Shown: positions 17,011 to 25,952 of the stretch, one piece after another
Layout of the letters: each line of letters begins with the position of its first letter
How positions within the stretch are numbered: the first letter of the stretch is position 1
DNA from: Phyllobacteriaceae bacterium UBA1059
GTDB lineage: Bacteria; Pseudomonadota; Alphaproteobacteria; Rhizobiales; Rhizobiaceae
Length of the DNA stretch: 53,631 bases
Assembly: GCA_002316345.1 (NCBI GenBank)
Contig: DCDI01000115.1
Coordinates: 1 to 53,631 of the forward strand
Direction: 5' to 3'
Made by a program: the position numbers and the translations under genes
The notes under the pieces: model-generated
The model's input: only the letters and a program-made list of their open reading frames with translations
The model's database searches: none
Told to the model about the DNA's origin: nothing

Positions 17011-18489
17011 ATGCACGGCATTGCTGTCCAATCCTTCCGAAATCTTGCACGCCCGGATTTGCTCGAGCACCGCGCCTTTCTGGACGGAGCATGGGTGGCG
17101 CGCGAAAAGACCTTGGCGGTGATCGATCCTGCGAACGGCGAACATCTTTCGGACGTGGCAGCCTGCACGCTGGAGGATGCCGATGCAGCCGTTGAGGCTG
17201 CGCAAGATGCCTTCATGGAATGGCGCGACCGGCTTCCCGCTGAACGCGGCCTGATCCTGCGTGGATGGGCAAACCTGATGCGTCAGCATGCGCAGGACCT
17301 GGCCGTCATCATGACCGCCGAGCAAGGCAAGCCTCTGTCGGAAGCGCTTGGCGAAATTACCTATGCCGCGAACTTCCTGGATTGGTTCGCGGCCGAAGGC
17401 GAGCGCGCTTACGGCGAAACCATCCCTAGCCACCTGCCCGGCAGCCGTCTGTCGGTCCAAATGCAGCCGCTCGGGGTCGCTGTGGCGATAACACCTTGGA
17501 ATTTTCCAACCGCGATGATCACCCGCAAGGCGGGCGCGGCATTGGCTGCCGGCTGCACCATGATCGTCAAACCGGCGCCTGAAACACCACTGTCTGCGCT
17601 CGCTTTGGCCAAGCTTGCGCAAGAAGCAGGTATGCCGACCGGTGTCTTCCAGGTCGTGACCGGCGAGGCAGCGCCGCTGGCAAAGCGTCTGCTGGAGCAT
17701 ACGCAAGTGCGCGCCTTTTCCTTTACAGGCTCAACGGAAGTCGGGCGTATTCTACTCACGCAGTCTGCTGCAACGATCAAGAAAGCGTCGCTTGAGCTTG
17801 GCGGCCATGCACCCTTCATCGTCTTTAAGGATTCCGAGATCGCGACGGCCGTTAAAGGTTGCATCGGCGCGAAATTCGCCACATCCGGTCAGGATTGCCT
17901 CGCGGCCAACCGCATCTATGTGCAGCGCAACATCTATGACGGCTTCGTCGACGCCTTCGCGACAGCCACCAGGCAGTTGCGAGTCGGCCACGGGTTAGAA
18001 CCGGGCGTCGACATCGGCCCGATGACACGCCCAGCAGTGGCGGAAAAGTGCCGGCAGCAGATTGCGCAGGCGCTAGCCGCGGGCGCGCGCCTCGTTTGCG
18101 GCGGTCAGGACAGCCCGATTGGCGGCAACTTTGTTCCCCCCACCGTTCTGGCTGATGTGACGGAAGACATGCTGATTGCGCGTGAAGAGACCTTCGGTCC
18201 GGTTGCCGCAATTCTTCCCTTCGATGACGAAAGCGAAGTCATTGCTCGCGCCAATGCCACCGAAATGGGCCTCGCAGCCTATGTCTATACCAACGATCTC
18301 AGCCGCGCGATGCGCCTGTCCAACCGGCTCGAATACGGCATGGTTGCCGTTAACACACCCAAATTCACCGGCGCGCCGATCCCGTTCGGCGGGTGGAAAC
18401 AATCCGGCCTCGGCCGCGAGGGATCGCGTCACGGTCTCTCCGAGTACCTCGAAGCGAAATACATCTGCTTCGGCAATCTTGCTGCCTGA
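17011..18489 (+). CDS. doeC: aspartate-semialdehyde dehydrogenase of ectoine catabolism (succinate-semialdehyde dehydrogenase family)
   Basis: A 492-residue NAD(P)-dependent aldehyde dehydrogenase. It has the ITPWNFPTAMITRK cofactor block, FTGSTEVGR, the general base E262 in LELGGHAP, the nucleophile C296 in SGQDCLAANRI, and the usual EETFGPV and PFGGWKQSGLG ends. By sequence alone it looks like GabD, but its place in an ectoine cluster next to doeD points to DoeC, which oxidises L-aspartate semialdehyde to L-aspartate in the last step. It begins with ATG 17011 behind a GGAG and is followed after 14 bases by doeD. Cytoplasmic. Confidence 0.88.
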   Translation: MHGIAVQSFRNLARPDLLEHRAFLDGAWVAREKTLAVIDPANGEHLSDVAACTLEDADAAVEAAQDAFMEWRDRLPAERGLILRGWANLMRQHAQDLAVIMTAEQGKPLSEALGEITYAANFLDWFAAEGERAYGETIPSHLPGSRLSVQMQPLGVAVAITPWNFPTAMITRKAGAALAAGCTMIVKPAPETPLSALALAKLAQEAGMPTGVFQVVTGEAAPLAKRLLEHTQVRAFSFTGSTEVGRILLTQSAATIKKASLELGGHAPFIVFKDSEIATAVKGCIGAKFATSGQDCLAANRIYVQRNIYDGFVDAFATATRQLRVGHGLEPGVDIGPMTRPAVAEKCRQQIAQALAAGARLVCGGQDSPIGGNFVPPTVLADVTEDMLIAREETFGPVAAILPFDDESEVIARANATEMGLAAYVYTNDLSRAMRLSNRLEYGMVAVNTPKFTGAPIPFGGWKQSGLGREGSRHGLSEYLEAKYICFGNLAA

Positions 18490-18503
18490 AAGGAGCTTGG
18501 CTC

Positions 18504-19907
18504 ATGACCATCAATCTCACCCGGATCGCAGAGATGGACCGCAACTCGGTCCTGCATCCGTTTACACAGCTCAAGGATTTCGCGTCCGGCAAGATGGGCG
18601 ATCCCACCATTGTCGAAACGGCCAAGGGCATCCGCATCCAGGACGCGCATGGCAAAGAGCTGATCGACGGTTTCGCCGGTCTTTATTGCGTCAATGTCGG
18701 CTATGGCCGCACCGAAGTCGCCGAAGCGATCGCCAAGCAAGCCTATCGCCTCGCCTATTACCACTCCTACGCCGCCCACACGACGGATGAGCTTGCCATT
18801 CTTTCCGACCGCCTTGTGAAGATGGCGCCTGGCAAGATGAGCAAGGTCTTCTATGGCATGTCCGGTTCGGACGCCAACGAGACCCAGGCCAAGCTCGTCT
18901 GGTACTACAGCAACCTTCGCGGCAAGCCGAACAAGAAGAAGATCATCTCGCGCGAACGCGGCTATCACGGCTGCAGCGTCGTTTCCGGTTCCATGACCGG
19001 CATGAGCTTCTATCATGACCACATGGACCTGCCGCGCGCAGGCATCCTGCACACTGGCGCACCGCATCATTATTGGGGCGCGGAAGCCGGCGAGACCGAG
19101 GTGGAATTCTCCAAGCGCCGCGCGAGCGAACTCGAAGCGCTGATCCTGCGCGAAGACCCCGATACGATCGGCGCCTTTATCGCCGAGCCCGTGCTTGGAA
19201 CCGGTGGCATCACCCCGCCGCCTGAGAACTATTGGGAAGAGATCCAGGCCGTTCTGAAGAAGTACGATATTCTACTGATTGCCGATGAGGTCATCACCGG
19301 CTTCGGACGGACCGGTTCAATGTTTGGATCACAGCATTACGGCATTGAGCCAGACCTCATCACGGTGGCAAAGGGTTTAACCTCCGCCTACTTCCCGCTA
19401 TCGGGCGCCATTGTCGGCGAGAAGGTGTTCAAGGTCATGGAAGACGGTGCCGACCGCGTCGGATCCTTCTCGCACGGTTATACCTATTCCGGCCATCCAA
19501 TTGGTGCGGCTGCCGCCAACGCTGTCCTCGACATTGTCGAGAAGGAAAACCTGCCGGGCAATGCTCGCGTAGTGGGCGGCTATTTCCAGGAGCAGCTTCG
19601 AGCCAAATTCGCACAGCTCCCGATCATCGGTGAGGTGCGCGGAGTTGGCCTGATGGGTGCCATCGAGTTCGTGGCGGATCGCGAGAAGAAGACGCGCTTT
19701 GAGCCGGGGCTGACGGTTGGAGCCCGAGTGTCGAAAGCCGCGCGCAATCGTGGCCTCATCGCGCGCGCCATGCCGCATGGGGACATCCTCGGCTTTGCGC
19801 CACCGCTCGTGACGACCAAGGCCGAGATCGACGAAATCGTCTCCATCGCGGAAAGCGCCGTGCGATCGGTCATGGATGAACTGGTCCAGGAAGGTCAGAA
19901 AGTCTGA
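18504..19907 (+). CDS. doeD: class III aminotransferase, L-2,4-diaminobutyrate transaminase
   Basis: A 467-residue PLP enzyme of aminotransferase class III. GMSGSDANETQAKLVWYY, the pyridine-binding ADEVITGFGRTG and lysine K290 in VAKGLTSAYFPLSGA are all visible. DoeD moves the 4-amino group of diaminobutyrate to an acceptor, giving aspartate semialdehyde for DoeC. ATG 18504 is chosen because AGGAG lies nine bases upstream; an in-frame upstream ATG at 18393 would overlap doeC by nearly 100 bases. The gene ends ahead of a terminator and the regulator enuR. Confidence 0.9.
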   Translation: MTINLTRIAEMDRNSVLHPFTQLKDFASGKMGDPTIVETAKGIRIQDAHGKELIDGFAGLYCVNVGYGRTEVAEAIAKQAYRLAYYHSYAAHTTDELAILSDRLVKMAPGKMSKVFYGMSGSDANETQAKLVWYYSNLRGKPNKKKIISRERGYHGCSVVSGSMTGMSFYHDHMDLPRAGILHTGAPHHYWGAEAGETEVEFSKRRASELEALILREDPDTIGAFIAEPVLGTGGITPPPENYWEEIQAVLKKYDILLIADEVITGFGRTGSMFGSQHYGIEPDLITVAKGLTSAYFPLSGAIVGEKVFKVMEDGADRVGSFSHGYTYSGHPIGAAAANAVLDIVEKENLPGNARVVGGYFQEQLRAKFAQLPIIGEVRGVGLMGAIEFVADREKKTRFEPGLTVGARVSKAARNRGLIARAMPHGDILGFAPPLVTTKAEIDEIVSIAESAVRSVMDELVQEGQKV

Positions 19908-20047
19908 TCCCTCGAAGTCTGGGCGGATCTGGTTAGTCTGCCCAGCACGACGGCGAAAATGCGGGTTCAAGGACCCGAAATCTCGGAAAAAAAGCGGGTC
20001 GAGATACCGGCTGAAATGCCGGATCTGGGCCGCCGAATCGGTGTTTT

Positions 20048-20069
20048 CCGGAAGCAAATTCCGGTTTTT
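20048..20069 (+). terminator. rho-independent terminator after doeD
   Basis: CCGGAA-GCAAA-TTCCGG (20048-20064) is a perfect 6-bp stem with a 5-base loop followed directly by TTTTT. It would end the doeC-doeD transcript before enuR. Two weaker GC hairpins lie just upstream (GGGTTCAAGGACCC and CCGGCTGAAATGCCGG). Confidence 0.7.
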
Positions 20070-20148
20070 CCCACCCAATTGACGCTTCAAACTGGCGTTT
20101 GAGCGTGCATAATGTCATGAAATCGTCTGTGAGAAGCGAGACAATTTC

Positions 20149-21597
20149 ATGAGTCAGTCCGCCAACCGATCGGGCGCCAAGCCGGCCCCGCCCATCAAGG
20201 CGGAGAGGTGGCAACCCGCTTTCGTCAAGCAGAAGGGCGGGACGAAGCATGCGGCCTTGACCGAACTGATCATGGCGGACATCGACTCCGGTGTGCTCAA
20301 GCCGATGGACCGCATGCCGACGCATCGCGATCTTGCCCGCGCGCTTGGCCTTTCCGTGCAGACGGTGAGCCTGGCCTATAAGGAAGCCGAGCGGCTCGGC
20401 TATCTAAGTGGCGAGATCGGGCGCGGCACGTTCGTCAAGGCGCGGGTGACGGACCGCGCCGGGCGCATGATGCTCGATCACAGCCCCAACGAAGTGCTCG
20501 ATCTTTCCATTATCCGCGCTGCCTATCTCGACGCGCATGAAAACGCTTCGCGCGAGATCTTCCGCGAATTGGCCGAAGGCGATGTCGCGGCATTTATGCG
20601 CCCCTGTCGCCCCATCGCCGGTCTCATGCGCCACCGCGAAACCGCGCAGGCGTGGCTGCATCCGCTTGGGCTGACTGCCGGTCCCGAGCGTATTCTCGTC
20701 ACCAATGGAGCCGCGCACGGTATCTTTCTGGCCCTTAGTTGTGTCGTCCGCTCCGGCGATATCGTGCTCTGCGAAAACCTCACCGATCACGGCATCATCG
20801 GTCTGTCCAACGTTCTCGGCTTCAGTTTGAAGGGCCTTCCAACCGATGCGGAAGGCGTGTTGCCGGATGCTCTGGAAGCCGCCTGTGCCGCTGGCGGTGT
20901 GCGCGCGCTTGTACTCATCCCCACCCTCAACAATCCGACCGGCCACGTTGCGGGCGTGGCGCGGCGGCAGGCCATCGCCGCGATTGCGGAGCGCCATGGC
21001 GTCTTTGTTATCGAGGACGAAGTTTACCGCGCACTGATCGAAGACGCCCTACCCTCGATAACGGAAATGCTGCCGGACCTCGGCTTCTTTATCACCAGTT
21101 TCACGAAAACGGTGTTGACCGGTTTGCGTGTTGGCTATCTCGTCGTGCCGCCGGCCTATTCCATACGAGCGGCTTCCATCCTGCGCGTTTCCAGCTGGAG
21201 CGGAACCTATTTGGCGGGCGAGATCGCAAGCCGCTGGGTAGAAAACGGAACAGCGCGTCAGCTGCTTGAAATCCAGCGCGAGGAAGCCTCCGCACGCCAG
21301 GCAATCGCCACCAAAATTCTCAGCGACCACATTGCGTCGACCCATCCGCTCGCACTCTGTGCCTGGCTCAAGGTACCGCCACGCTGGACAGAAGACGGAT
21401 TGGTCCGCTCGCTCGCCAATCAAAACATCGCCGTGACACCATCCGAGCCCTTCATTGCAGGGCCAAGCCACGGCAGCGGCATTCGCATCTGCCTTGGCGG
21501 CCGGCTTAGCCGGGACAGTCTAAAGAAAGCCCTCCTGACTGTGCGACAGGCCTTCGAGCAACTGCCGCCCATCTATGACATAGGCGCTATTGGATAG
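20149..21597 (+). CDS. enuR: MocR/GntR-type regulator of ectoine use, EnuR
   Basis: A 482-residue fusion of a GntR winged helix (residues ~35-105; PTHRDLARALGLSVQTVSLAY) to a class I aminotransferase-like domain. The PLP-binding lysine is K320 in ITSFTKTVLTGLRVGY, and NNPTGH and EDEVYRAL are also seen. EnuR represses ectoine uptake and catabolic genes. Its PLP binds diaminobutyrate-type intermediates, relieving repression (known for Ruegeria). The gene sits between doeD and eutB on the same strand. A short inverted repeat (TCAAAC-TGGC-GTTTGA, 20087-20102) lies in its leader and could serve autoregulation. A stronger candidate operator lies downstream, ahead of eutB. Confidence 0.88.
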   Translation: MSQSANRSGAKPAPPIKAERWQPAFVKQKGGTKHAALTELIMADIDSGVLKPMDRMPTHRDLARALGLSVQTVSLAYKEAERLGYLSGEIGRGTFVKARVTDRAGRMMLDHSPNEVLDLSIIRAAYLDAHENASREIFRELAEGDVAAFMRPCRPIAGLMRHRETAQAWLHPLGLTAGPERILVTNGAAHGIFLALSCVVRSGDIVLCENLTDHGIIGLSNVLGFSLKGLPTDAEGVLPDALEAACAAGGVRALVLIPTLNNPTGHVAGVARRQAIAAIAERHGVFVIEDEVYRALIEDALPSITEMLPDLGFFITSFTKTVLTGLRVGYLVVPPAYSIRAASILRVSSWSGTYLAGEIASRWVENGTARQLLEIQREEASARQAIATKILSDHIASTHPLALCAWLKVPPRWTEDGLVRSLANQNIAVTPSEPFIAGPSHGSGIRICLGGRLSRDSLKKALLTVRQAFEQLPPIYDIGAIG

Positions 21598-21606
21598 TCG
21601 AAGATC

Positions 21607-21632
21607 CTTATATTGGATCATTACAATATAAG
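21607..21632. promoter_or_regulatory. candidate EnuR operator ahead of the eut-ehu operon
   Basis: CTTATATTG and CAATATAAG form a perfect 9-bp inverted repeat around an 8-base spacer, in the short gap between enuR and eutB. It is AT-rich in otherwise GC-rich DNA and precedes the eight-gene eutB-ehuA run. TTGACA at 21635-21640 could be a -35 element. A MocR-type dimer site is inferred. Confidence 0.6.
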
Positions 21633-21661
21633 AATTGACATGTTTTCTCTTCGCTCTCAAC

Positions 21662-22681
21662 ATGACAATCATGAGGCGAGAAAATCTTTCCCGCATTGCT
21701 GGAAACACGCACCTGCCTGTCGCTCTGACAGACATTCAACGCGCCGCTGCCTGGATCGAAGGCCGTGTGGTCCGCACTCCGCTAGTGCAATCGCCTTCCC
21801 TTTCGCAGCAGAGCGGTCAGCCTGTTTACCTGAAACTCGAAACTTGCCAGCCGATAGGTGCCTTCAAGCTCCGGGGCGCGATGAATGCGATTTTGGCGGT
21901 TGAGCCAGCGTTGCGCCAACGCGGGCTTGTGACGGCCTCCACGGGCAATCACGGGCGGGCTGTCGCTTATGCAGCAAAAGAGCTTGGCGTGCCTGCCACC
22001 ATCTGCATGTCGGCACTTGTTCCAGCAAACAAAGTCGATGCCATCAAGGCCCTCGGTGCTGAAGTCTGTATCACGGGTACGTCTCAGGACGATGCGCAAG
22101 AGGAAGTTGACCGTCTGGTTGAAACGCGTGGTTTTGTGTCGATCCCGCCATTTGACGCGATAGATGTCGTCGCCGGACAAGGCACGATCGGCCTCGAACT
22201 TGTCGAGGATCTGCCTGATCTCGACGCCGTGCTCGTTCCACTGTCCGGCGGTGGTCTCGCTGGCGGCATCGCAGTTGCGGTGAAGGCGCTTCGACCACAG
22301 GCCCGCATCATCGGCATTTCCATGGAGCGAGGCGCGGCGATGCAGGCGTCAATCGCGGCCGGGCGACCGGTTTTCGTTCGCGAGGAAGAAACGCTCGCAG
22401 ACTCGCTCGGCGGCGGGATCGGTCTTGCCAACAGCGTTACGTTCGCGCTTTGCCGCGACCTTCTCGACGAAAACGTTCTTTTGACCGAAGACGAAATCGC
22501 GGCCGGCATCCGACATGCGTTTCTGACGAAAGGCGAAGTTGTCGAGGGAGCGGGCGCTGTCGGCATTGCCGCGATCCTTGCCGGCAAGGTTAGCCTTCAC
22601 GGCCCAACCGCCATCATCGTGTCCGGCGGCAACATCGACCCTGCCCGCCATACGGCGATCATGGAAGGTGCCAGCGCATGA
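21662..22681 (+). CDS. eutB: threonine dehydratase-like EutB of (hydroxy)ectoine catabolism
   Basis: About 339 residues of a fold-type II PLP enzyme. The PLP lysine is K69 in PIGAFKLRGAMNAI, STGNHGRAVAYAAK is the phosphate/substrate loop, and PLSGGGLAGGIAVAVK is the glycine loop. EutB acts with EutC, and normally EutA, to convert hydroxyectoine-derived compounds toward the ectoine route. No strong ribosome site is seen; ATGs at 21662 and 21671 are both possible, and an upstream TTG at 21635 is unlikely. The stop overlaps the eutC start (ATGA). Confidence 0.85.
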   Translation: MTIMRRENLSRIAGNTHLPVALTDIQRAAAWIEGRVVRTPLVQSPSLSQQSGQPVYLKLETCQPIGAFKLRGAMNAILAVEPALRQRGLVTASTGNHGRAVAYAAKELGVPATICMSALVPANKVDAIKALGAEVCITGTSQDDAQEEVDRLVETRGFVSIPPFDAIDVVAGQGTIGLELVEDLPDLDAVLVPLSGGGLAGGIAVAVKALRPQARIIGISMERGAAMQASIAAGRPVFVREEETLADSLGGGIGLANSVTFALCRDLLDENVLLTEDEIAAGIRHAFLTKGEVVEGAGAVGIAAILAGKVSLHGPTAIIVSGGNIDPARHTAIMEGASA

Positions 22682-23691
22682 GCCGTGTCCGCATCCTCCT
22701 GGAAAAAGACCTGCGAGCCGTCGTCAAGCTCGATCTCTCGGCCGTCGACTGCGTGGAACAGGCGTTTGCAGCTCTTGCAACGAAACCCGTCGCGATGCCG
22801 CCGGTTTTGCGTCTCGACATACCGGAATTTCGCGGCGAAGTGGATGTAAAGACCGCTTATGTGCCCGGCTTTGACGGTTTTGCCATCAAAGTCAGCCCCG
22901 GTTTCTTCGACAATCCCAAACTCGGCCTTCCAAGCTTGAACGGATTGATGATCCTGTTCAGTTCCCGAACCGGCCTGGTGGAAGCCTTGCTTCTGGACAA
23001 CGGCTATCTCACGGATGTGCGTACGGCTGCGGCTGGTGGGGTCGCAGCCAGACATCTTGCACGCGAGAATGCCCGCAGTGCAGCAATTCTGGGCGCAGGC
23101 ATGCAGGCACGATTGCAGCTTGAGGCCCTCACGCTCGTGCGGCCGATCCGGGAAGCGCGTATCTGGGCGCGCGATCTGGAAAAGGCACAAAGGCTTGCCG
23201 GCGCGTTTTCGCGGGAACACGGGATCGAAGTCACTGCCGTGGCCGACGCGCAGGACGCGATCGCCGGCGCCGATATCATCGTCACCACGACACCGGCCGA
23301 GAAACCGATCCTGTTGGCCCGCTGGCTGGAGAGCGGCCAGCATCTCACCACGATGGGGTCGGACGCCGAGCACAAGAACGAGATCGACCCGGACGTCTTC
23401 GAACGCGCGATCTATATTGCCGATCGCCTGGCGCAAACGCGCAGCCTGGGCGAACTGCATCACGCGATCGAAGCCGGCATCGTCAAGCCCGACCAGAGCT
23501 TTGATGAACTCGGTGCCGTGATTGCCGGGACGGCGAAAGGCCGTCTTCGCGAAGACGATATCACCATTGCCGACCTGACGGGAACCGGCGTTCAGGACAC
23601 CGCCATCGCCAATCTCGCCCTGACCCGCGCAAAGAATGCAGGCAGCGGACAGACGATCGAAAATAACACGACAATGGGAGATGCAGCGTGA
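22678..23691 (+). CDS. eutC: ornithine cyclodeaminase-like EutC
   Basis: A 337-residue member of the ornithine cyclodeaminase/mu-crystallin family. LLLDNGYLTDVRTAAAGGVA is the substrate block, AILGAGMQARLQLEAL the NAD-binding Rossmann motif, and TTMGSDAEHKNEID a late conserved patch. In ectoine clusters it works with EutB in processing hydroxyectoine. It overlaps eutB by four bases and the next gene by four (GTGA), showing one polycistron. Confidence 0.88.
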   Translation: MSRVRILLEKDLRAVVKLDLSAVDCVEQAFAALATKPVAMPPVLRLDIPEFRGEVDVKTAYVPGFDGFAIKVSPGFFDNPKLGLPSLNGLMILFSSRTGLVEALLLDNGYLTDVRTAAAGGVAARHLARENARSAAILGAGMQARLQLEALTLVRPIREARIWARDLEKAQRLAGAFSREHGIEVTAVADAQDAIAGADIIVTTTPAEKPILLARWLESGQHLTTMGSDAEHKNEIDPDVFERAIYIADRLAQTRSLGELHHAIEAGIVKPDQSFDELGAVIAGTAKGRLREDDITIADLTGTGVQDTAIANLALTRAKNAGSGQTIENNTTMGDAA

Positions 23692-24866
23692 GTGTAACGC
23701 TGAACTTTACGCGCGAGGAATATGCGACGCGCCTCGCCAAGACGCGCGCTGCGATGGAACGGGCGGGGATCGAGGTGCTGATCGTCACCGATCCCTCGAA
23801 CATGCACTGGCTGACCGGCTATGACGGCTGGTCCTTCTACGTGCACCAATGCGTTCTGGTGCCGCCGAGCGGGGAGCCGGTCTGGTTTGGCCGCAAGCAG
23901 GATGCCAACGGCGCTAAGCGGACCGCCTATCTCGCGCAAGAGAACATCGTCGGCTATGCCGACCATTACGTCCAGTCCACCGAGCGGCACCCGATGGACT
24001 ACCTCTCGCAGATCATCGGCGACCGGGGCTGGGACAAGCTCGTCATCGGCGTCGAGATGGACAATTACTACTTCTCGGCAGCCGCTTACGCTTCACTGCA
24101 GACCCATCTGCCCAATGCGCGTTTCAAGGACGCGGCAGGCCTGGTAAACTGGCAGCGCGCCGTGAAAAGCGCGATCGAGCTCGACTATATGCGCAAGGCC
24201 GGACGCATCGTCGAGCTGATGCACAAGCGGATCGTCGACGTGATTGAGCCCGGCATGCGCAAATGCGATCTCGTGGCCGAAATCTACGATGCGGGCATTC
24301 GCGGCACGTCTGAGTTCGGAGGTGATTATCCGGCCATAGTGCCGCTGCTTCCCTCGGGCGCCGATGCGTCCGCCCCGCATCTCACCTGGGACGACAAGCC
24401 GATGCGGACCGGTGAAGGCACCTTCTTCGAGATTGCCGGCGCCTATAAGCGCTATCACTGCCCGCTGTCGCGCACCGTCTTTTTGGGCAAGCCGACACCG
24501 GCTTTTCTCGAAGCGGAGAAGGCGACGCTTGAAGGCATGGAGGCCGGGCTCGCAGCCGCCAGACCCGGCAATACCTGCGAGGATATCGCAAACGCCTTCT
24601 TCGCCGTGCTGAAGACCTATGGGATCATCAAGGACAACCGCACCGGCTATCCGATCGGCCTGTCCTATCCGCCGGACTGGGGCGAGCGCACTATGAGCCT
24701 GCGGCCGGGTGATCGCACCGAACTGAAGCCGGGCATGACCTTCCATTTCATGACGGGGCTATGGCTGGACGACATGGGGCTGGAGATCACCGAAAGCATC
24801 GCGATCACCGAAACGGGGGTGGAGTGCCTGTCCAACGTGCCGCGTCAGCTCTTCGTCAAGGGATAG
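23688..24866 (+). CDS. doeA: ectoine hydrolase (M24 peptidase-like)
   Basis: A 392-residue protein of the creatinase/aminopeptidase P type (peptidase M24), also called EutD. It starts with GTG at 23688 in a GTGA overlap with eutC. The N-terminal domain includes VTDPSNMHWLTGYDGWSFYVHQ; the C-terminal pita-bread domain includes TFFEIAGAYKRYHCPLSRT and GMTFHFMTGLWLDDMG. It opens the ectoine ring to N-acetyl-2,4-diaminobutyrate. Followed three bases later by doeB. Cytoplasmic. Confidence 0.9.
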   Translation: MSVTLNFTREEYATRLAKTRAAMERAGIEVLIVTDPSNMHWLTGYDGWSFYVHQCVLVPPSGEPVWFGRKQDANGAKRTAYLAQENIVGYADHYVQSTERHPMDYLSQIIGDRGWDKLVIGVEMDNYYFSAAAYASLQTHLPNARFKDAAGLVNWQRAVKSAIELDYMRKAGRIVELMHKRIVDVIEPGMRKCDLVAEIYDAGIRGTSEFGGDYPAIVPLLPSGADASAPHLTWDDKPMRTGEGTFFEIAGAYKRYHCPLSRTVFLGKPTPAFLEAEKATLEGMEAGLAAARPGNTCEDIANAFFAVLKTYGIIKDNRTGYPIGLSYPPDWGERTMSLRPGDRTELKPGMTFHFMTGLWLDDMGLEITESIAITETGVECLSNVPRQLFVKG

Positions 24867-24869
24867 GTC

Positions 24870-25883
24870 ATGCTGACCAGCGCCCCTCGCCCCTCCCCTG
24901 TGACCGCTACCCTAGACCTCGATGCACAGGGCGTGCAGCACGGACATCTGCGCCTGCCTTATAGTCGCGACGACAGCGCTTGGGGCTCGATCATGATCCC
25001 GATTTGCGTCGTCGCCAACGGCAGTGGACCGACCGCCCTTTTGACCGGCGGCAATCATGGCGACGAGTATGAGGGACCGGCTGCCCTGTTCGAGTTGGCC
25101 CAGACGCTTGATCCCAGCCAGGTCGACGGCCGGATCATCATCGTTCCCGCGCTCAACTATCCGGCGTTCCGCGCCGGCACGCGCACCTCGCCGATCGATC
25201 GCGGGAATCTCAATCGCAGCTTTCCGGGCAGACCCGACGGCACGGTGACCGAGAAAATCGCGGACTATATCACCCGCCATCTGATCCCGCTGGCCGATAT
25301 CGTTCTCGACTTCCATTCCGGCGGCAGGACTCTCGATTTCTTGCCCTATGCCGCAGCCCACGCCTTGCCGGATAAGGATCAGGAAACCCGCTGCTTTGCA
25401 GCGGTTGAAGCCTTCGCCGCGCCCTATTCCATGAAGATGCTGGAAATCGATGCCGTCGGCATGCTCGACACGACAGTCGAGGAGATGGGCAAGGTCTTCG
25501 TCACGACGGAACTTGGCGGCGCGGGAACGGCAACAGCCAACTCCATCGACATTGCCCGGCGGGGAACACTGAACGTCCTGCGCCATGCCGGCATCCTTGC
25601 CGGCACCCCGGACCATCAAGACACGCGCTGGCTGGATATGCCTTCCAGCGATTGCTTCACCTTTGCGGAAGATGACGGACTGATCGCCTTCGCCCTTGAT
25701 CTCGGGCAGCCGGTGAAAACCGGCGAGATCATCGCGCGGGTCTATCCCATCGGTAGAACGGGCCTGGTGCCAACCGAATACCGGGCCGCCATAGACGGGG
25801 TTCTCGCAGCCCGCCACGTACCGGGCCTCATTAAGGCCGGCGACTGCCTTTCCGTTATCGCCACGATCACGGAGCATCCCTGA
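24870..25883 (+). CDS. doeB: N-acetyl-L-2,4-diaminobutyrate deacetylase
   Basis: A 337-residue zinc hydrolase of the succinylglutamate desuccinylase/aspartoacylase family, also called EutE. Zinc ligands are visible in GGNHGDEYEGP (His and Glu) and LDFHSGG (His), with the family block SPIDRGNLNRSFPG. It removes acetate from the product of DoeA, giving 2,4-diaminobutyrate for DoeD. Its position directly after doeA is the same as in other ectoine clusters. A long open frame on the opposite strand (24912-26501) is coincidental. Confidence 0.9.
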   Translation: MLTSAPRPSPVTATLDLDAQGVQHGHLRLPYSRDDSAWGSIMIPICVVANGSGPTALLTGGNHGDEYEGPAALFELAQTLDPSQVDGRIIIVPALNYPAFRAGTRTSPIDRGNLNRSFPGRPDGTVTEKIADYITRHLIPLADIVLDFHSGGRTLDFLPYAAAHALPDKDQETRCFAAVEAFAAPYSMKMLEIDAVGMLDTTVEEMGKVFVTTELGGAGTATANSIDIARRGTLNVLRHAGILAGTPDHQDTRWLDMPSSDCFTFAEDDGLIAFALDLGQPVKTGEIIARVYPIGRTGLVPTEYRAAIDGVLAARHVPGLIKAGDCLSVIATITEHP

Positions 25884-25952
25884 CAACCCAGATGCCTGAC
25901 CTTGCGAGATCCGAAAACGGACCGCGACAACAATCAACCAGAGGAGAATGAC

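Noticed and set aside
17011..18489. GABA catabolic gabD
   Set aside because: Sequence is GabD-like, but the partner aminotransferase and all neighbours belong to ectoine breakdown.
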